A DNA stretch of 64,000 bases, taken from contig JAQFVV010012508.1 in NCBI GenBank assembly GCA_028023455.1, positions 1,049,877 to 1,113,876 on the forward strand, read 5' to 3'. The first letter of the stretch is position 1. Each line of letters opens with the position of its first letter. Shown piece by piece: positions 36,201-47,199 of this stretch. This DNA is from Epiperipatus broadwayi. Lineage: Eukaryota > Onychophora > Udeonychophora > Euonychophora > Peripatidae. The position numbers and the translations under genes are program-made. The notes under the pieces are model-generated. The model did no database searches. It was not told the origin of the DNA and saw only the letters and a list, made by a program, of their open reading frames with translations.

Positions 36201-36691
36201 TGTTATTATTTTAAAATAAGCTTATCAAATTTACACCATTTGCCTTCTTACCATTTTCTTTTCTTTTCTCTCCCTCCAAAAGCAAAACTAACAGACGATC
36301 TCCTCCTAAATTCGCGCTCTTTTCTTTTTTTACATTGGGACGCTTACGTAATTACTGTATTTATTTTTAATAATTTATTTTAATTGAACAAATGGTTTTG
36401 TTAATTCAAATGAAATAATTTTTAAGATCATTTTAAACAAATAAAACAAAATATTATATTTTAATACTATTTTACCAAATTTAATGTGTTGTTAAAAATT
36501 TTTAAAAGTTAAACATTTTGATATGAATTAGTATATGGAACGAATCAAATTTAAGTTTATTAAAATAATATAAGAGAGTAATCTGTTCAAAGCGAAAATC
36601 AAGCCAATCAAATCACCAAAGAAGACAGAGAAATTTTTTTTTATACTAGTTACATCAATTATTATATTTTATGCTAAAATATATGGTTACA
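33265..36691. mobile_element. 3.4-kb insertion with TGTAACC/GGTTACA ends
   Basis: The insertion is defined by the interrupted F3 copy. It begins TGTAACCCTCTAAAG and ends ATATGGTTACA, with an AT-rich target duplication of 5-9 bp (ATATAT...). The inverted terminal match is only about 7 bp. I found no long frame, transposase or second copy of the left end, so it is not a full LTR element. TG...CA ends fit a very long solo LTR; a non-autonomous DNA transposon is the alternative. Duplicated motifs GCGGATTAAC (34.73 and 34.79 kb) and a GT-rich repeat occur inside. Confidence 0.8.
35268..35375. repeat. two-copy GT-rich direct repeat
   Basis: GGTGTGTGTGT followed by ACAAATTA and TGTATAGCATTTTA occurs twice about 62 bp apart inside the 3.4-kb insertion. 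Confidence 0.8.
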
Positions 36692-37084
36692 ATATATATA
36701 TTGAACAATGCTAAAGATATGTATAAGACATTGTGGTCCAGGCCAACTTGAGTGTTGGTTCAGCATGAAATGTGCATCTTGAGAATCAGATCGTTTTCAC
36801 ATCTTTGGTCATATGTTTATAATTACATCCCTCCACAAGTTATTAAGAATGGATAGAAACCAGTCCCTATCTTGTGCGAGAGCAGGGTAGTTAAAATTAC
36901 TCTACAAAAATATTATTCAATATTGGATAATCTCTAGTCTTATGAATGACTAATAAAAATTACTAATTAAAACCAATCATTGTTAAAATAAAAATCTGAC
37001 AAGTGTGCAAAAATTATAGATATCACACATGAAATATCAGATGAAGAGTGAAAATACATTTAAATAAACATGAATATTAATACC

Positions 37085-37215
37085 ATTTTTAACAATGCTT
37101 TTTACAACTGACTATTGGCAGTTTTGATTGCTCCAGCAGTCTTCTTCAGAACTTACAATGCTTTTTTACAACCCACTATTGACAGTTTTGATTGCTCCAG
37201 CAATCTTCTTCAGAA
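37085..37215. repeat. about 64-bp tandem duplication (F4-like)
   Basis: ACAATGCTTTTTACAAC... CAGTTTTGATTGCTCCAGCA... CTTCTTCAGAACTT occurs twice in tandem. The minus strand (CUGAAGAAGACUGCUGG then AAAACUGC) resembles the repeats at 62.5 kb and loosely a hammerhead core. Confidence 0.85.
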
Positions 37216-37890
37216 CTTCTACTTATATTTTCAAATCTTAACTACTAACTATTCAAACTTTTAAATGATATCAATATTATATGGGTTTGGCAATGCAATA
37301 AGAAAGATAAAGTTATAATATTTCATAAACCAAATAAGTATAAATAGAGTTGACAAAATTCTTTGCAAGAAAATGACAAAACATTGTAGAATCTGGCAGC
37401 GATGTCTTATAAAATGTTCAGAAAATCAATAAAAATTACAAATAAACCAATCATACTAATTGAATTTGTAAACTATGAATAATGACCAATTGCTTTTAAT
37501 TAAAATAAAAACATTATTAAAGCTACAACAGCAGACTGTAAATATTATTACTATTACAAAGAAATCAAGTCATATGTCACATGACCTAATTTAACAAGCT
37601 TATATTACAAATGTTAAGAGCTTATTTGCGAGCTCTTTCTATAACCTTTTTTATGCCAAAGGCCATTTGGATATTTATAATCTCATTCACAGACCATACA
37701 AAATGTACCAATTTAAAAATTAGCCTGCTATATTTGATTAAAGATTTAATTCATTTATCCCTAATAATTTTAAATACAAGCATACTTTATATATCTGGAG
37801 TCTAGATATGTTCAAATTTCCTATACTACCCATAATATGTAAATGTGGGCAACCTTTTCAAATGGCATGCCAATTTTAGCTTTCCATTTT
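37216..37890. other. AT-rich spacer, no gene seen
   Basis: A 64-codon plus frame at 37,611-37,805 shows no recognisable feature. Confidence 0.45.
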
Positions 37891-37899
37891 TAAATAAGG

Positions 37900-38400
37900 G
37901 CTCTAATTTTTTTGTTAATTAAAAATAAATTAACATCATTATTATTAATGATTGTTCCACATTCAATGACAATTTTCCAGTTAACCAAGTAATTATTCTT
38001 CATGACATATTTATATTCTCAATTTTTTTTTTTTTTTGGTATTCTGGACAGATCAATTCTACGGCAACAAGGATATAGTCCTTTATAAACTCTCCTTCAG
38101 AAAATGGTTTTGAATTTTTACTTTTTTTTATTAAATAATGTAACATGCTTTCACAGAATTTCTGATTTGCTTGTACTTTTTATAAAATATATCAGCCAGA
38201 TGGTGAAGTTCCTTTTCAAGTTACTATTTTAATTTTTTTTTCTTCCCCAATAATGTTGTCGTAATCAGAATATTTTGATAAATAGTGCTTCTTAACAATG
38301 TGTTCTTTATTAACTGAAATATTTTCTGGACATATGTGGTGCACCAATTCACTACTTCTTTCTATTAAAAAATGTTATCCATTTCTTTTGAAATGTGAGA
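37900..38400 (-). pseudogene. hAT-type transposase remnant
   Basis: The minus strand reads SSELVHHICPENISVNKEHI and VKKHYLSKYSDYD (about 38,258-38,362), then KNSKPFSEGEFIKDYILVAV and ELICPEYQ (about 38,038-38,120). This order matches the N-terminal half of transposases related to ZBED5/FAM200 genes: a BED-finger histidine region (IKRHY-like) followed by KPFTDGE.VKECLL...CPE. Stops and frameshifts separate the blocks and the catalytic half is missing. It may belong to the same hAT group as the element at 27.9 kb, but no terminal repeats link them. Confidence 0.7.
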
Positions 38401-38972
38401 ACCCATCTAAAATAGCTTAGGACCAAATGCAGGATGGCAATGTTAAAAACACAGACAATGTTGTATCATGATCAAAAAGGATTAAAGATGAAATAAAATA
38501 AACAAAAGAAGGAGGAAGGGAGGAATTATAACAAAATAAATATTTCTATATACATATTTTAGGAACAAATATACAATTATGAATAGTTACAATGTCTCTT
38601 CTATTTTATTCATTTAACTGAAAAGAGACCCTTTGATTCCTTGGAGACATTAACAGAATCGAGCAGAGCAAATTCCTAATGTCCACTCCATACCTTCTTG
38701 TCATTGCAGCTGTTATTACTATGTCAATATATCATTGTTCATACAGTATACAAATATGAATGGGCTGTTCACCAACACCCATTAGCCAGCACAGTGAGTT
38801 TATTGGTCTTTTACCTCTGAATTTAAATTCAAGAAACACCATGGTCTTTCTTCTCAATTGCCTAATAAGGCAGAATGAATATGTGTGTGAATAAAAAAAA
38901 TCTTTCTAATAAACATTTATAATCATAATAGACTAAGTCAAATATTTTTTTACCTTTGGGAAATATATGTAC
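38401..38972. other. AT-rich spacer, no gene seen
   Basis: No feature supported between the hAT remnant and the MITE. Confidence 0.5.
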
Positions 38973-39283
38973 TCAAGCACGAGTGCGTGTGTGGCGCAAC
39001 TGTTCACAAAAGCTCTTAATATAAAACAGAAATGACCTTAAAAAAAAATCAAAGAGGCCTTTTTCATCTCACGAGACAACGATGCCTTAAATAGGAAGGA
39101 CACGTGCTATGCTTTATCAAAGAAATTGAATTAGCATATCTGCATACCATTAAATGTAGTAGCAAGCTATGATTATGAAGGCAAGATCTTTTGAAAGCGT
39201 TAAGCTAGTTTATTATTTTTGGTTATCTATTGTATATTAAGAGCTTTTGGGAACAGTTGTGCTGCACACGCACTCGTGCTTGA
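38973..39283. mobile_element. MITE with about 49-bp inverted ends, 311 bp
   Basis: TCAAGCACGAGTGCGTGTGT... AAAAGCTCTTAATAT at the left is matched by ATATTAAGAGCTTTTGGGAA... CACACGCACTCGTGCTTGA at the right. It has no ORF. The target duplication is unclear. It sits immediately 5' of the BovB-like LINE. Confidence 0.88.
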
Positions 39284-39461
39284 ATCATAATAAACAAAAA
39301 TAAATCATGGCCCTTATTCCTGGGAGGCTGTAAAGTCACCAACCAAGGCAGCGTTTGGTGGTTGAAGCTGGAGGGTGCTAAGAATACCCTGATTGCGGAC
39401 CAAGGCTGCCATTTGATGATGACCTTTATTTAGATATTTACAACTACAAATTACTTTCAAG

Positions 39462-40262
39462 TGAAAGAAAAGTGCAAGAACTGGAAGAAGAACCGTCTCA
39501 TATTAAATGGGGTATTTTTGGACTTTGTGAAGTTAGAAAAAAAGATGAAGAGACAACTGATTTAAAAGTGGGCATATACTCTACAACAAAGGCACAATAC
39601 AAGTGGAGTAGGATTCATTATAAATAAAAAAGTGGACAACAACATTGAAAATGATGGTATGTCGAATAGAGTGGCAAGATTAGTTATACAACTTAATAGC
39701 AGATACCAAATGCAGATAATTCAGGTTTATGCCCTCAACAAGTTCTCATAGTGATGAAGTAGTAGAAGATTTTTATATGGATGTACAAAAGGCTTTTAAT
39801 CAGAGTAAACCACATATTAAAATTGTTATGGAAGACTTTAATGCTAGAATTGATAAACAAATGAAAGATGAAAGTGCTGTAGGTAATTTTGGTTATGGTA
39901 ATAGAAATGAGAGAGGACATAAACTTGTGGAGTTTGCAGAAAAAAAAAAAAACTTTATATTATGAATTGTTTTTTTTGAGAAAAATGTTAAAAGGAAATG
40001 AATATGGAAGCATCCAAATGAAGGTACAGCAGAATTGGATTATATTTTGACTAATAGAAAATACATATTTCAAGATTGTAATGTTCTTAATAAATTCAAC
40101 ACAGGAAGTAATCATCAATTAGTAAGATGCAAGATACATGTTAATGCAAAACTAGAGAGGCAAAAATTATTAAGAAAAATAATATTCATAATTGATATTC
40201 TAATCTTAAGAAACGTTCTAATGAATTTAAATTTGGACTTGCGGATTATTTTCAAATATTAG
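39462..40262 (+). pseudogene. BovB-like endonuclease domain
   Basis: Reads ELEEEPSHIKWGIFGLCEVR, then SNRVARLVIQLNSRYQMQII and QVYA, then after a shift TSSHSDEVVEDFYMDV. It continues through IVMEDFNARIDKQMKDESAV to GNFGYGNRNERG. Normally the motif is GDFNA; here glycine is glutamate. Another shift leads to LDYILTNRKYIFQDCNVLNK and GSNHQLVRCKI, where the catalytic SDH is SNH. It is an apurinic-type nuclease that would nick the target site, inactive in this copy. Confidence 0.88.
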
Positions 40263-40676
40263 CAGACTTTGAACATGATTCAGATTTGAATGAAATCAAT
40301 AGGAAAATAATGGATATACTTTTAAAAACTGCAACAAAAATAACTGGTAGAAAAAGCAGCAATTGACCAATAAAATTTCTATTGCCACTAGAGAATTTAT
40401 GAAGAAAAGAAGAAATATGAAAATATATAAAAATGGCACATTAAGAAAGATGAAATACCTCAAATTTTGGAAAAAGATGTGAAAAAGAGTTGATAATAAA
40501 AGAAAGTATAATTGTGAACAAACAAGCAAAGTTGTACAAGGGAATAAAATTCTCAAGAGTGTAAAACAACATTTTGTATTGGTAAGAAACTTATATCTAC
40601 AATAAGAAAAAAAGATGGAACTATTACTAAAAAGAGATATGATATCATAAAATGGGTAGAAAAGTTCTAAAAAGAA

Positions 40677-41655
40677 TTGTATAGTAATAAAGAACAAATA
40701 CCTCCAACAACCATTATATCTTATGAATTTCCCAGGATTTTAAATGAAGAAATGAGACATACAATTAAGTTTATGAAGAAAAGAAAAGCTTCAGATAATG
40801 ATGGAATTATAATTGATATATTAAAAGAAGCAAATGAAGAAATAATTTTTTTTTTGAAAAAGTTATATACCAAATGTCTAAATGATAAAGATATAACTGA
40901 TGCTTGGAAGAATGCAGTATTGATATCAATATTTAAAAAAAGGTGATAAAGAAGATATTAGAAATTGCAAACCTATCAGTCTTTTTCAGTTTTATACAAA
41001 ATATTTACCAAGATAATTACAAATCCTCTACAGAGAACTTTGGATTTCGATTAACCAAAAAAAAAAAAAACAACAACAAACTGGATTTGTAAGTGGTTTT
41101 AGTAAAGTAGATTATATCCATGTATTGAGAGAAGTTATAGAATGGATCAATGAATATGAGTTGCCATTATGTTTTAGATTTGTGTATTCTAAAAAGGCAT
41201 TTCATTGTATATGCATTTCTTCAATGATTAAAGCATTGGATCATCAAGATAGATACAGGATATTGTCATATTCTGAAGAATATTTATAAAAATGCAACAG
41301 TAACAATTAGATTCCATAATAATACTAGGATAGTTAACAGTGACAAAGGTGTAAGATAGAATGATTCCATAAATCCAAAACTTTTTACTAGAGCGCTGCA
41401 AGAAGTATTTAGTGGGTTAAAATGGAAGCTAAAGGAGTAAAAGTAAATGAAGATTATTTAAGTCATTTAGATTTTGCAGATGATGTAGTTGTTTTTGCAA
41501 ATAATGCTTTAGAGCTTCAGGAAATGTTGCAGGAGTTATCAGATGAAAGTAAAAAAGTAGAACTAAAGGTAAACATTAAAAAGACTAAAGTAATGTTCAA
41601 TAGATTTTCTCAAAAGATGAAAATAAAGATTAATTATGATGAGTTAGAAGATTAA
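40677..41655 (+). pseudogene. BovB-like reverse transcriptase domain
   Basis: The first frame reads ILNEEMRHTIKFMKKRKASD, then DGIIIDILKEANEEI and DAWKNAVLISIFKKR, the fingers region. After a frameshift come the TGFVSGFSKVDYIHVLRE-like region and FRFVYSKKAFHC (motif A, normally FVDFEKAFD). The frame 41422-41655 carries YLSHLDFADDVVVFANNALE, with an intact FADD catalytic motif C, then LKVNIKKTKVMFN. At least four breaks occur. Confidence 0.88.
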
Positions 41656-42160
41656 CAATTACAAATACCTTGGTCAGATTATTAATACAGATGGAAACAT
41701 GGATGAAATTAATCATAGAATTAAATTTGGTTGGAGTGTGTTTGGTAGAAATAATTTAATATTAAACAAGAAATGTGTTTGAAAAGGAAGGTTTTTAATA
41801 AATGTGTTTTATCAGTTCTTATTTATAGACTTGAGACTTGAACACTTTACAGAAGAGCAATACAAAGAATCCAGACCACTCAAAAAAATATGGAAAGATG
41901 CATGATAGGAGTAATAAGAAAAGATTGAAAATGCAATACATGTGTAAGAGAACAAACGGGTGTTATTGACATTGTTATAAAATGGAGTTGGCTTTACATA
42001 TTGCTAGAAGAGATGATAATAGATGGACAATTGAAATCTTAAACTGGATTTCAAGGATATGGGGTGATGTGGAGAAGAGAGGCTAGAGATCAGAGATGGA
42101 TTGAACCTGGAGACTTTCATCCTGCAGTGGATTGATATTGGTTGATGATGATGATGATGA
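41656..42160 (+). pseudogene. BovB-like C-terminal tail
   Basis: Fragments in shifting frames: DEINHRIKFGWSVFGRNN, VLSVLIYRLET, RRDDNRWTIEILNWI and ETFILQWID, the familiar tail of BovB-type ORFs. The same end at 63.7 kb reads DDNRWTIEILNWIPRDCK. The copy closes with a TGA repeat. Confidence 0.85.
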
Positions 42161-42417
42161 CATTGAATCCTTGATGTGAAACAAGATCAGGAGCTGATGG
42201 AAAATATATGCCAGTATGTATATAATTTTATAATGAAAAAAAAGAAATATATGATCCTCAAGATTACTGAACCATCTATAAAACATTTGCATTATAGAAT
42301 GAGAATTAGGTATAATGTTATTATAATGGCATATTTGCCATATATATAAATTTCATGGTTATAGATAATTTTGAAAATAAAATGATTGACATTATTTGGA
42401 AAAAAATAGAAAAAAAA

Positions 42418-43684
42418 TGGTACTTTGGTATTAGAGCTACAACACAGAGCATGTATTAGACCTACTGCGCCTGTTCACATTTGTATCAATCCGCTGATAA
42501 CTTTGTAAACTTGAGATCTGATCAAAAAAACATGTACATGGATCTTATACATGACTTTTTTTGGCAAAAAACATGTACATGGATCTTGTAGATGATATTT
42601 TGGCAAGATTTACAAAGTTATCAGGGGATTGATATGAATGTGAAAAGAGTGCAGTAGGTCTAATTCATGCTCATATTGCAGGACTAAAAATAACAAAGTA
42701 AAAACACAATAAACATATTTATCATTTTCAATAAAAAATGTACGATGTTGAACAAGACATTCATGTGATTTGCAATCTTAATGAAATTACATTACACAAA
42801 AAAATTGTTAGTTTAAATATGCCCTAAACAAACAGTAAATGATTTTGGTTTTTAAATAAAAAGACATTCAAACATGTATGACTTGGATACTAACAACTTT
42901 CAGGAATGACATTTGAAATAAAAAAAAAAATGTGATTTGTGATCTTAATGAAATGAGGGCATTACCCAAAAAAATTGTTTGTTTAAATACGCACCAAACA
43001 AACAGTAAATGATTTTGGTTTTTAAATAATATTTATAAAAAGACATTAACTATACATACAACTTTCACATTAACAACTTTTAAGAATGATATTGCCAATC
43101 AAAAAAAAATGATTTGTGATCTTAACGAAATGATCGCCATTACACAAAAGAATTGTTACTAAACAATTGGCACTAAACAAACAGTAAATAATTTTGGTTT
43201 TTAAATAATATTTATAAAAACACATTAAGTATACTCATAAGATACTTACAGTATAATATATAACACGAATTGCCACCTTGAAACAAAACATTTCATGTTA
43301 TATTACCACAGAAAATGGAGATCTCTCCTAAAAAAAATTTCCCTCCAAAAATGTAGCACATGATTACAGAGTATGAAATGCTAATAAACATACTTTTTTA
43401 TATCAACAAATTAAATTTTAAAAAAAAAGAAACAAAAACTGAAAATATTCAACTGTATATGAATTGGAATAGCTGTTGTCAGAAAGAAATCTGGACAATA
43501 ACTGAAAATGTCAAAGTATTACAAAAAAAAAAGGTCATGATTAAAAAAAACATATTTGGTCAAGTATACTCACAGAGATTATTTCCTTTCAATTTGACAT
43601 CATCCTGACATTACACATTTATTGTAAATGTGAAAAGGCCTCCTATCTCCTCTAAGTTGCAGCTCTAATACCAAAATACCATTA
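42418..43684. mobile_element. candidate non-autonomous DNA transposon with inner repeats
   Basis: The left end GGTACTTTGGTATTAGAGCT is complementary to the right end AGCTCTAATACCAAAATACC. Near the left end a second inverted pair occurs: GCATGTATTAGACCTACTGC at about 42,450 and GCAGTAGGTCTAATTCATGC at about 42,650, around two copies of ACATGTACATGGATCTT. The interior has three roughly 170-bp tandem units (see next entry). No transposase ORF and no convincing target duplication, so the boundaries are provisional. Confidence 0.65.
42760..43240. repeat. about 170-bp tandem repeat, three units
   Basis: Each unit has TGATTTGTGATCTTAATGAA, an ATTACACAAAAAAATTGTT block and AAACAAACAGTAAATGATTT. Starts lie near 42,765, 42,932 and 43,109 (spacing 167 and 177 bp). 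Confidence 0.88.
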
Positions 43685-44228
43685 TTATTATTGAAAGTAA
43701 TAAAATAAAATTCCATCTCAATGAGTTATAGTCCCCGATCTGTAAATATTTCTTGTAAGGTACTTTAAAAAAAGATTAAATAACATAGTAAGCAATATTT
43801 TAAGGAATTAAAAAAGTGTTTGGAGCAAAATACACTTATTAGAGGGGTAGATTGACTCTTAGGCTTTGGAAAAATCAATAGTTATCACCTATAAAAAGAT
43901 CATACAAATAGTTTTAGTCATGTGACTTGAACAATATTCCAAACAATACTTAAAAGTAAATGAGAACTTAGCAGTATAGAGCAACTCCAGGTTAGAACAA
44001 TCTGAAGATTGTCAATTATCATGGAACAAACCTAATACTGAACATTGATCATAATATCAGAAGATATTTATGATTAAGTTCCACAAAATAAAACAATTGA
44101 ACAGAGAAGAAAAATATGTTAATCTATGTTTTTAAATCTAAAGCATGATAATCAATGTTTATGCCATAAAAAACCCTGATTAAGCCAGATAAGATTCTGC
44201 TAAAAGCATGCTCTTCATTGCTCCTATG
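43685..44228. other. AT-rich spacer, no gene seen
   Basis: No feature supported. Confidence 0.5.
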
Positions 44229-44348
44229 TCATGAAGTTGCATGGTGTTGTGCTGTAAATCCTGAGACAACATAAAATGATAACTTATCGTCTCTATATTT
44301 ACTTGATAGAGTTCTTGGCCATGAGCTTGCCTTACTTAACTTGCTAAA
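44229..44348 (-). other. possible terminal exon, unidentified
   Basis: On the minus strand a pyrimidine-rich acceptor TTGTTTACATTTTAG is followed by an open stretch reading KASSWPRTLSSKYRDDKLSF, then YVVSGFTAQHHATS and a stop. Composition is protein-like and GC is higher than the surroundings. No poly(A) signal lies close downstream and I recognise no family. It might be a last exon of the gene that owns the 17-kb exon only if that gene were read the other way, which it is not (both are on the minus strand and this lies upstream). Weak. Confidence 0.25.
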
Positions 44349-44419
44349 ATGTAAACAAAAAACAGGACAAAATAATTGATTTGTAAACAGTTTAATAAAT
44401 AAAAAATACAATGCCATGC

Positions 44420-45480
44420 TGAGAATTGATCAACGATTTGGACAGTTTTAATTTAATTTTCAACATTTCAAGTCAAAAAAAAAAATGAATTTACTAATGT
44501 GTTACAAACCAACTACAATGATATAACCATATGAGGTAGCTACAATATAAATATATATACAAAATCCCAAATCACTTTACCAGTAAGAACCTTATTTAAG
44601 CTAAAGATATGCCTATAGTTGGTGCAGTGGTATAGGTAGACATTTCTGGTATTCAGATTTCTTATAAAGCATCTATTTTATTAATTAACATTGTTTATTA
44701 TAATATTTTAATTATATAATCCTTATATTTAAATTACCTTATAAATTTAGATCTTTTTTATACATTTGAATATATGTTTCTATTTTCACATTCATTTAAC
44801 TTTAAATGATGGATTTTAGCGTAAATCTTTTATTCTCTCTATAACTTTGAAATAGAGAGTTTTTTGGGAAAAGGCTTAAGTTTTAAATCTTATTGTTTAA
44901 CCCCATTATATGAAAGAAAGTGAGAGAATAATTACACTTTTCATTCTGTATTGATAAGATTCTGGGAGAGGAATGGATTTTATGTGGAATGCCATTAAAA
45001 ACGGCTTTGTTCATTCAATAATGTAAAGCATCATGTTCCATGCAACATTACATAACCTTGTTTCCTAAAATAAACTATATGTCATATTTAATTATTTATT
45101 GATTCTACTAATTTTAGACTACTATTCTTCCTTGATCTTACTTCCATTTCATCATTCTCAGTTCACACATAACATGAAGGCCAATAGATTAAACTTATCT
45201 TTTTTAGAAACTAATTTGCCAAATTTAAGCTAATATTGGTATCATTTACGAGTGACTATTCCGCTGGTACAGCAATCTCTCTTTGTAAGTTTTCTTTATA
45301 GTCAACTTTTCATTATAGTTGACATAACAACACACATATAACCAATCAATCTTGCTGAGAAAGAATTTTAAACAAACCACCCAACCCAAAAAGATATATA
45401 TCCTTTGAAGCTGCTCTTCTGGGAACTACTGTTATAAAGATTGTTGCAGCTATTTTCTCTGGCTGGAAGCAGTTTTTGGA
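44420..45480. other. AT-rich spacer, no gene seen
   Basis: No feature supported. Confidence 0.5.
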
Positions 45481-45499
45481 AAACGATTTACCTGTCTGC

Positions 45500-45765
45500 T
45501 TCATTCACGAACCCCCTGCATGGTTTGGTGCAGTTCACAGAGCATCCGATTTGGGATTGGGAGATCTCAGGATCGATTCTGGAGCTTGAACTTCTTACAA
45601 ACTCCTGAGCAATAAAGCCATATGCCCGTTCTGTGCACTGTATGGGTTGGTGTAGTTGACAGAACATCCAACTTGGTCTTGAGATACCCAGGATCAATTC
45701 TGGTACTGGAAGATGTGGTCCTCAAACTTATGAACCCCTGAGCAATAATGCCACATGCTTTTTCT
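45500..45765 (+). repeat. tRNA-like SINE unit, two tandem copies (122 bp)
   Basis: Copy 1 has TTGGTGCAGTTCACAGAGCA, TCCGATTTGGGATTGGGAGA and the B box GGATCGATTCTGG. Copy 2, 122 bp later, has TTGGTGTAGTTGACAGAACA and GGATCAATTCTGG. Both continue CTCCTGAGCAATAA/CCCCTGAGCAATAA. This resembles a tRNA with A box GGTGCAGTT and B box, so a dimer of a tRNA-derived SINE head. It differs in sequence from the Gly-type tRNA elements. Confidence 0.75.
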
Positions 45766-46134
45766 TTGTGAACGTATAAATCCTCTGTTTTTAAAACTAT
45801 TGATCATTTTCTTCTGTCCTTTTGCGTTTGGATTTAGATTGGAAATGGGCAGAATTACACTCAATATCTCTTCTGGATATTTGGTCTTAAAAATTTGGAT
45901 ACAATAAAATGTAAGCAATGACAAAAAAAAGTAAAATATTTAATCCTTTTCACAGTTATTCCGATCAAATCTCTCATGTTATCATATCTTTGTCTTTTCT
46001 TACAGATACTAAAAATTAAACATCTTTATCACAATTATTATATTTAAAACTATATGCAGCAGTCATAAACTCTGAACTAAAGTTCCAAGATCAATTCTCA
46101 GCTGAGTAATGAAGTGAATAAAGTATATTAATAA

Positions 46135-46350
46135 ATTTTATTAGTCTTTCATTAGACTTGAGATTACCCGATAATGAATAATATTTCTGTAGCGTCCACA
46201 CCACCGCTCTCATGCAAGGTGTCTATCCACTTTTAATGCCTTGTGGAGGGATGTAATCACAAACGTAGATCTATGATCCCCAAGATGCACATCTTGTGCT
46301 GAACCAGCACTCATCAGTTGGCACAGACCACAATCTCTGCTTTAACATTA
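46135..46350 (-). repeat. F3 repeat copy with decayed ribozyme
   Basis: Minus orientation. CAAGATGCACATCTTGTGCTG then AACCAGCACTCATCAGTTGG gives CUGAUGA-GUGCUGGUUCAGCAC-AAGA on the minus strand, followed by helix III AUG-UG-CAU-C and UUGG. Stem II is a perfect GUGCUG/CAGCAC, but GAAA has become AAGA. The rest (ATTTCTGTAGCG, CCACCGCTCTCATGCAAGG) matches F3 at 27 kb. Confidence 0.82.
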
Positions 46351-47195
46351 TGAGCTCTCCAAATTAACCAAAGAGTAGGCGAAGTACTTTCAACAAATGA
46401 AAACAAAAAAAGTTAAATAATACTAATTTTAAAAAATACGGAGAACATGCGTGAGAAAATAAGGAAGATCAAAATAAAAACGACTTAAAAAAAAAAAATC
46501 TCGTTAAAACAGCTATCAGCCAAATTGCAGAACACTTTCATAAAAAATAAATTAAAATACATAATTCATTTCAAAAATTCATTTCATACGTTTTAATATT
46601 TTTCTTTTTAAGTAATAGTTTTCCAAACTTTGTGTAGAGAGAAAAAAGCAATTAAAAGCTATTTTAACCAAGTGTATGATTATTTGTTTTTCATAAGATA
46701 GATAATTATACATTTTCAATTTTCTTAAGTATTAAAAGCTGGTTATGTTATCTATCTGCATGCTTACAGTTAAACCAATACATCCTGCACATTCCTACTA
46801 TTCCCTCTAAAAACTGACGAATGAATTTAAGATTGTGCTATTTTTAAATTACAGAAATGGATTTGATGACATGCATAACTGAAATAAAATTCTTATTATA
46901 TGCGTTCAAGTAGCATATCTTGAGTTTAGATTTAAAATCAGGTGAAACATGAAGTTTTTTGAGGCTCCAGGAAAGGCTTAAGATTTTTACCATTAATAGG
47001 TATTCGGCACCTTAAAATGTTTTAGCAGGTACACATCTCAAAATTATGTCAGTTATTCTAGAAAAACAAACTCTAAATCGTAATGCAGAGCTGAGTGACC
47101 TTATGAATATTACCTTCTTCTTTACCCTTAATTATTTAGAGAAGTTGGAAAAATTATAGTGAAGTAGGTAATGAAAAGTTGTTATATTGTTCGAT
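46351..47195. other. AT-rich spacer, no gene seen
   Basis: No feature supported. Confidence 0.5.
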
Positions 47196-47199
47196 CACT

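Larger units (their letters stand above)
33125..36975 (+). repeat. F3 repeat split by a 3.4-kb insertion
   Basis: F3 left part (33,125-33,264) ends at TTTGCTATATATATAT. The right part resumes at 36,692 with ATATATATATTGAACAATG and runs to about 36,975 (GGATAATCTCTAGTC, GACTAATAAAAATTA). The ribozyme-like core in the right part reads AACUUGAGUGUUGGUUCAGC then AUGAAA, so part of CUGAUGA is deleted, but helix III AUG-UG-CAU-C is kept. Confidence 0.85.
39300..42165 (+). mobile_element. RTE/BovB-like LINE, nearly full length, decayed
   Basis: Endonuclease, reverse transcriptase and C-terminal tail follow in order on the plus strand, and the 3' end is a (TGA)n microsatellite, GATGATGATGATGATGA. 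Short-repeat tails and this single-ORF plan are typical of RTE elements, including BovB. Multiple frameshifts and stops break it. Two more copies are in the window (47.2-48.9 kb minus and 63.36-63.82 kb plus). Confidence 0.9.

Noticed and set aside
33265-36691. Complete LTR retrotransposon
   Set aside because: TG...CA ends and a target duplication fit, but I find no direct terminal repeat pair and no gag-pol coding remnant.
41422-41655. Functional reverse transcriptase because of the intact FADD motif
   Set aside because: The surrounding LINE has several frameshifts and stops, and the endonuclease motifs are mutated, so the local intact frame is residual.
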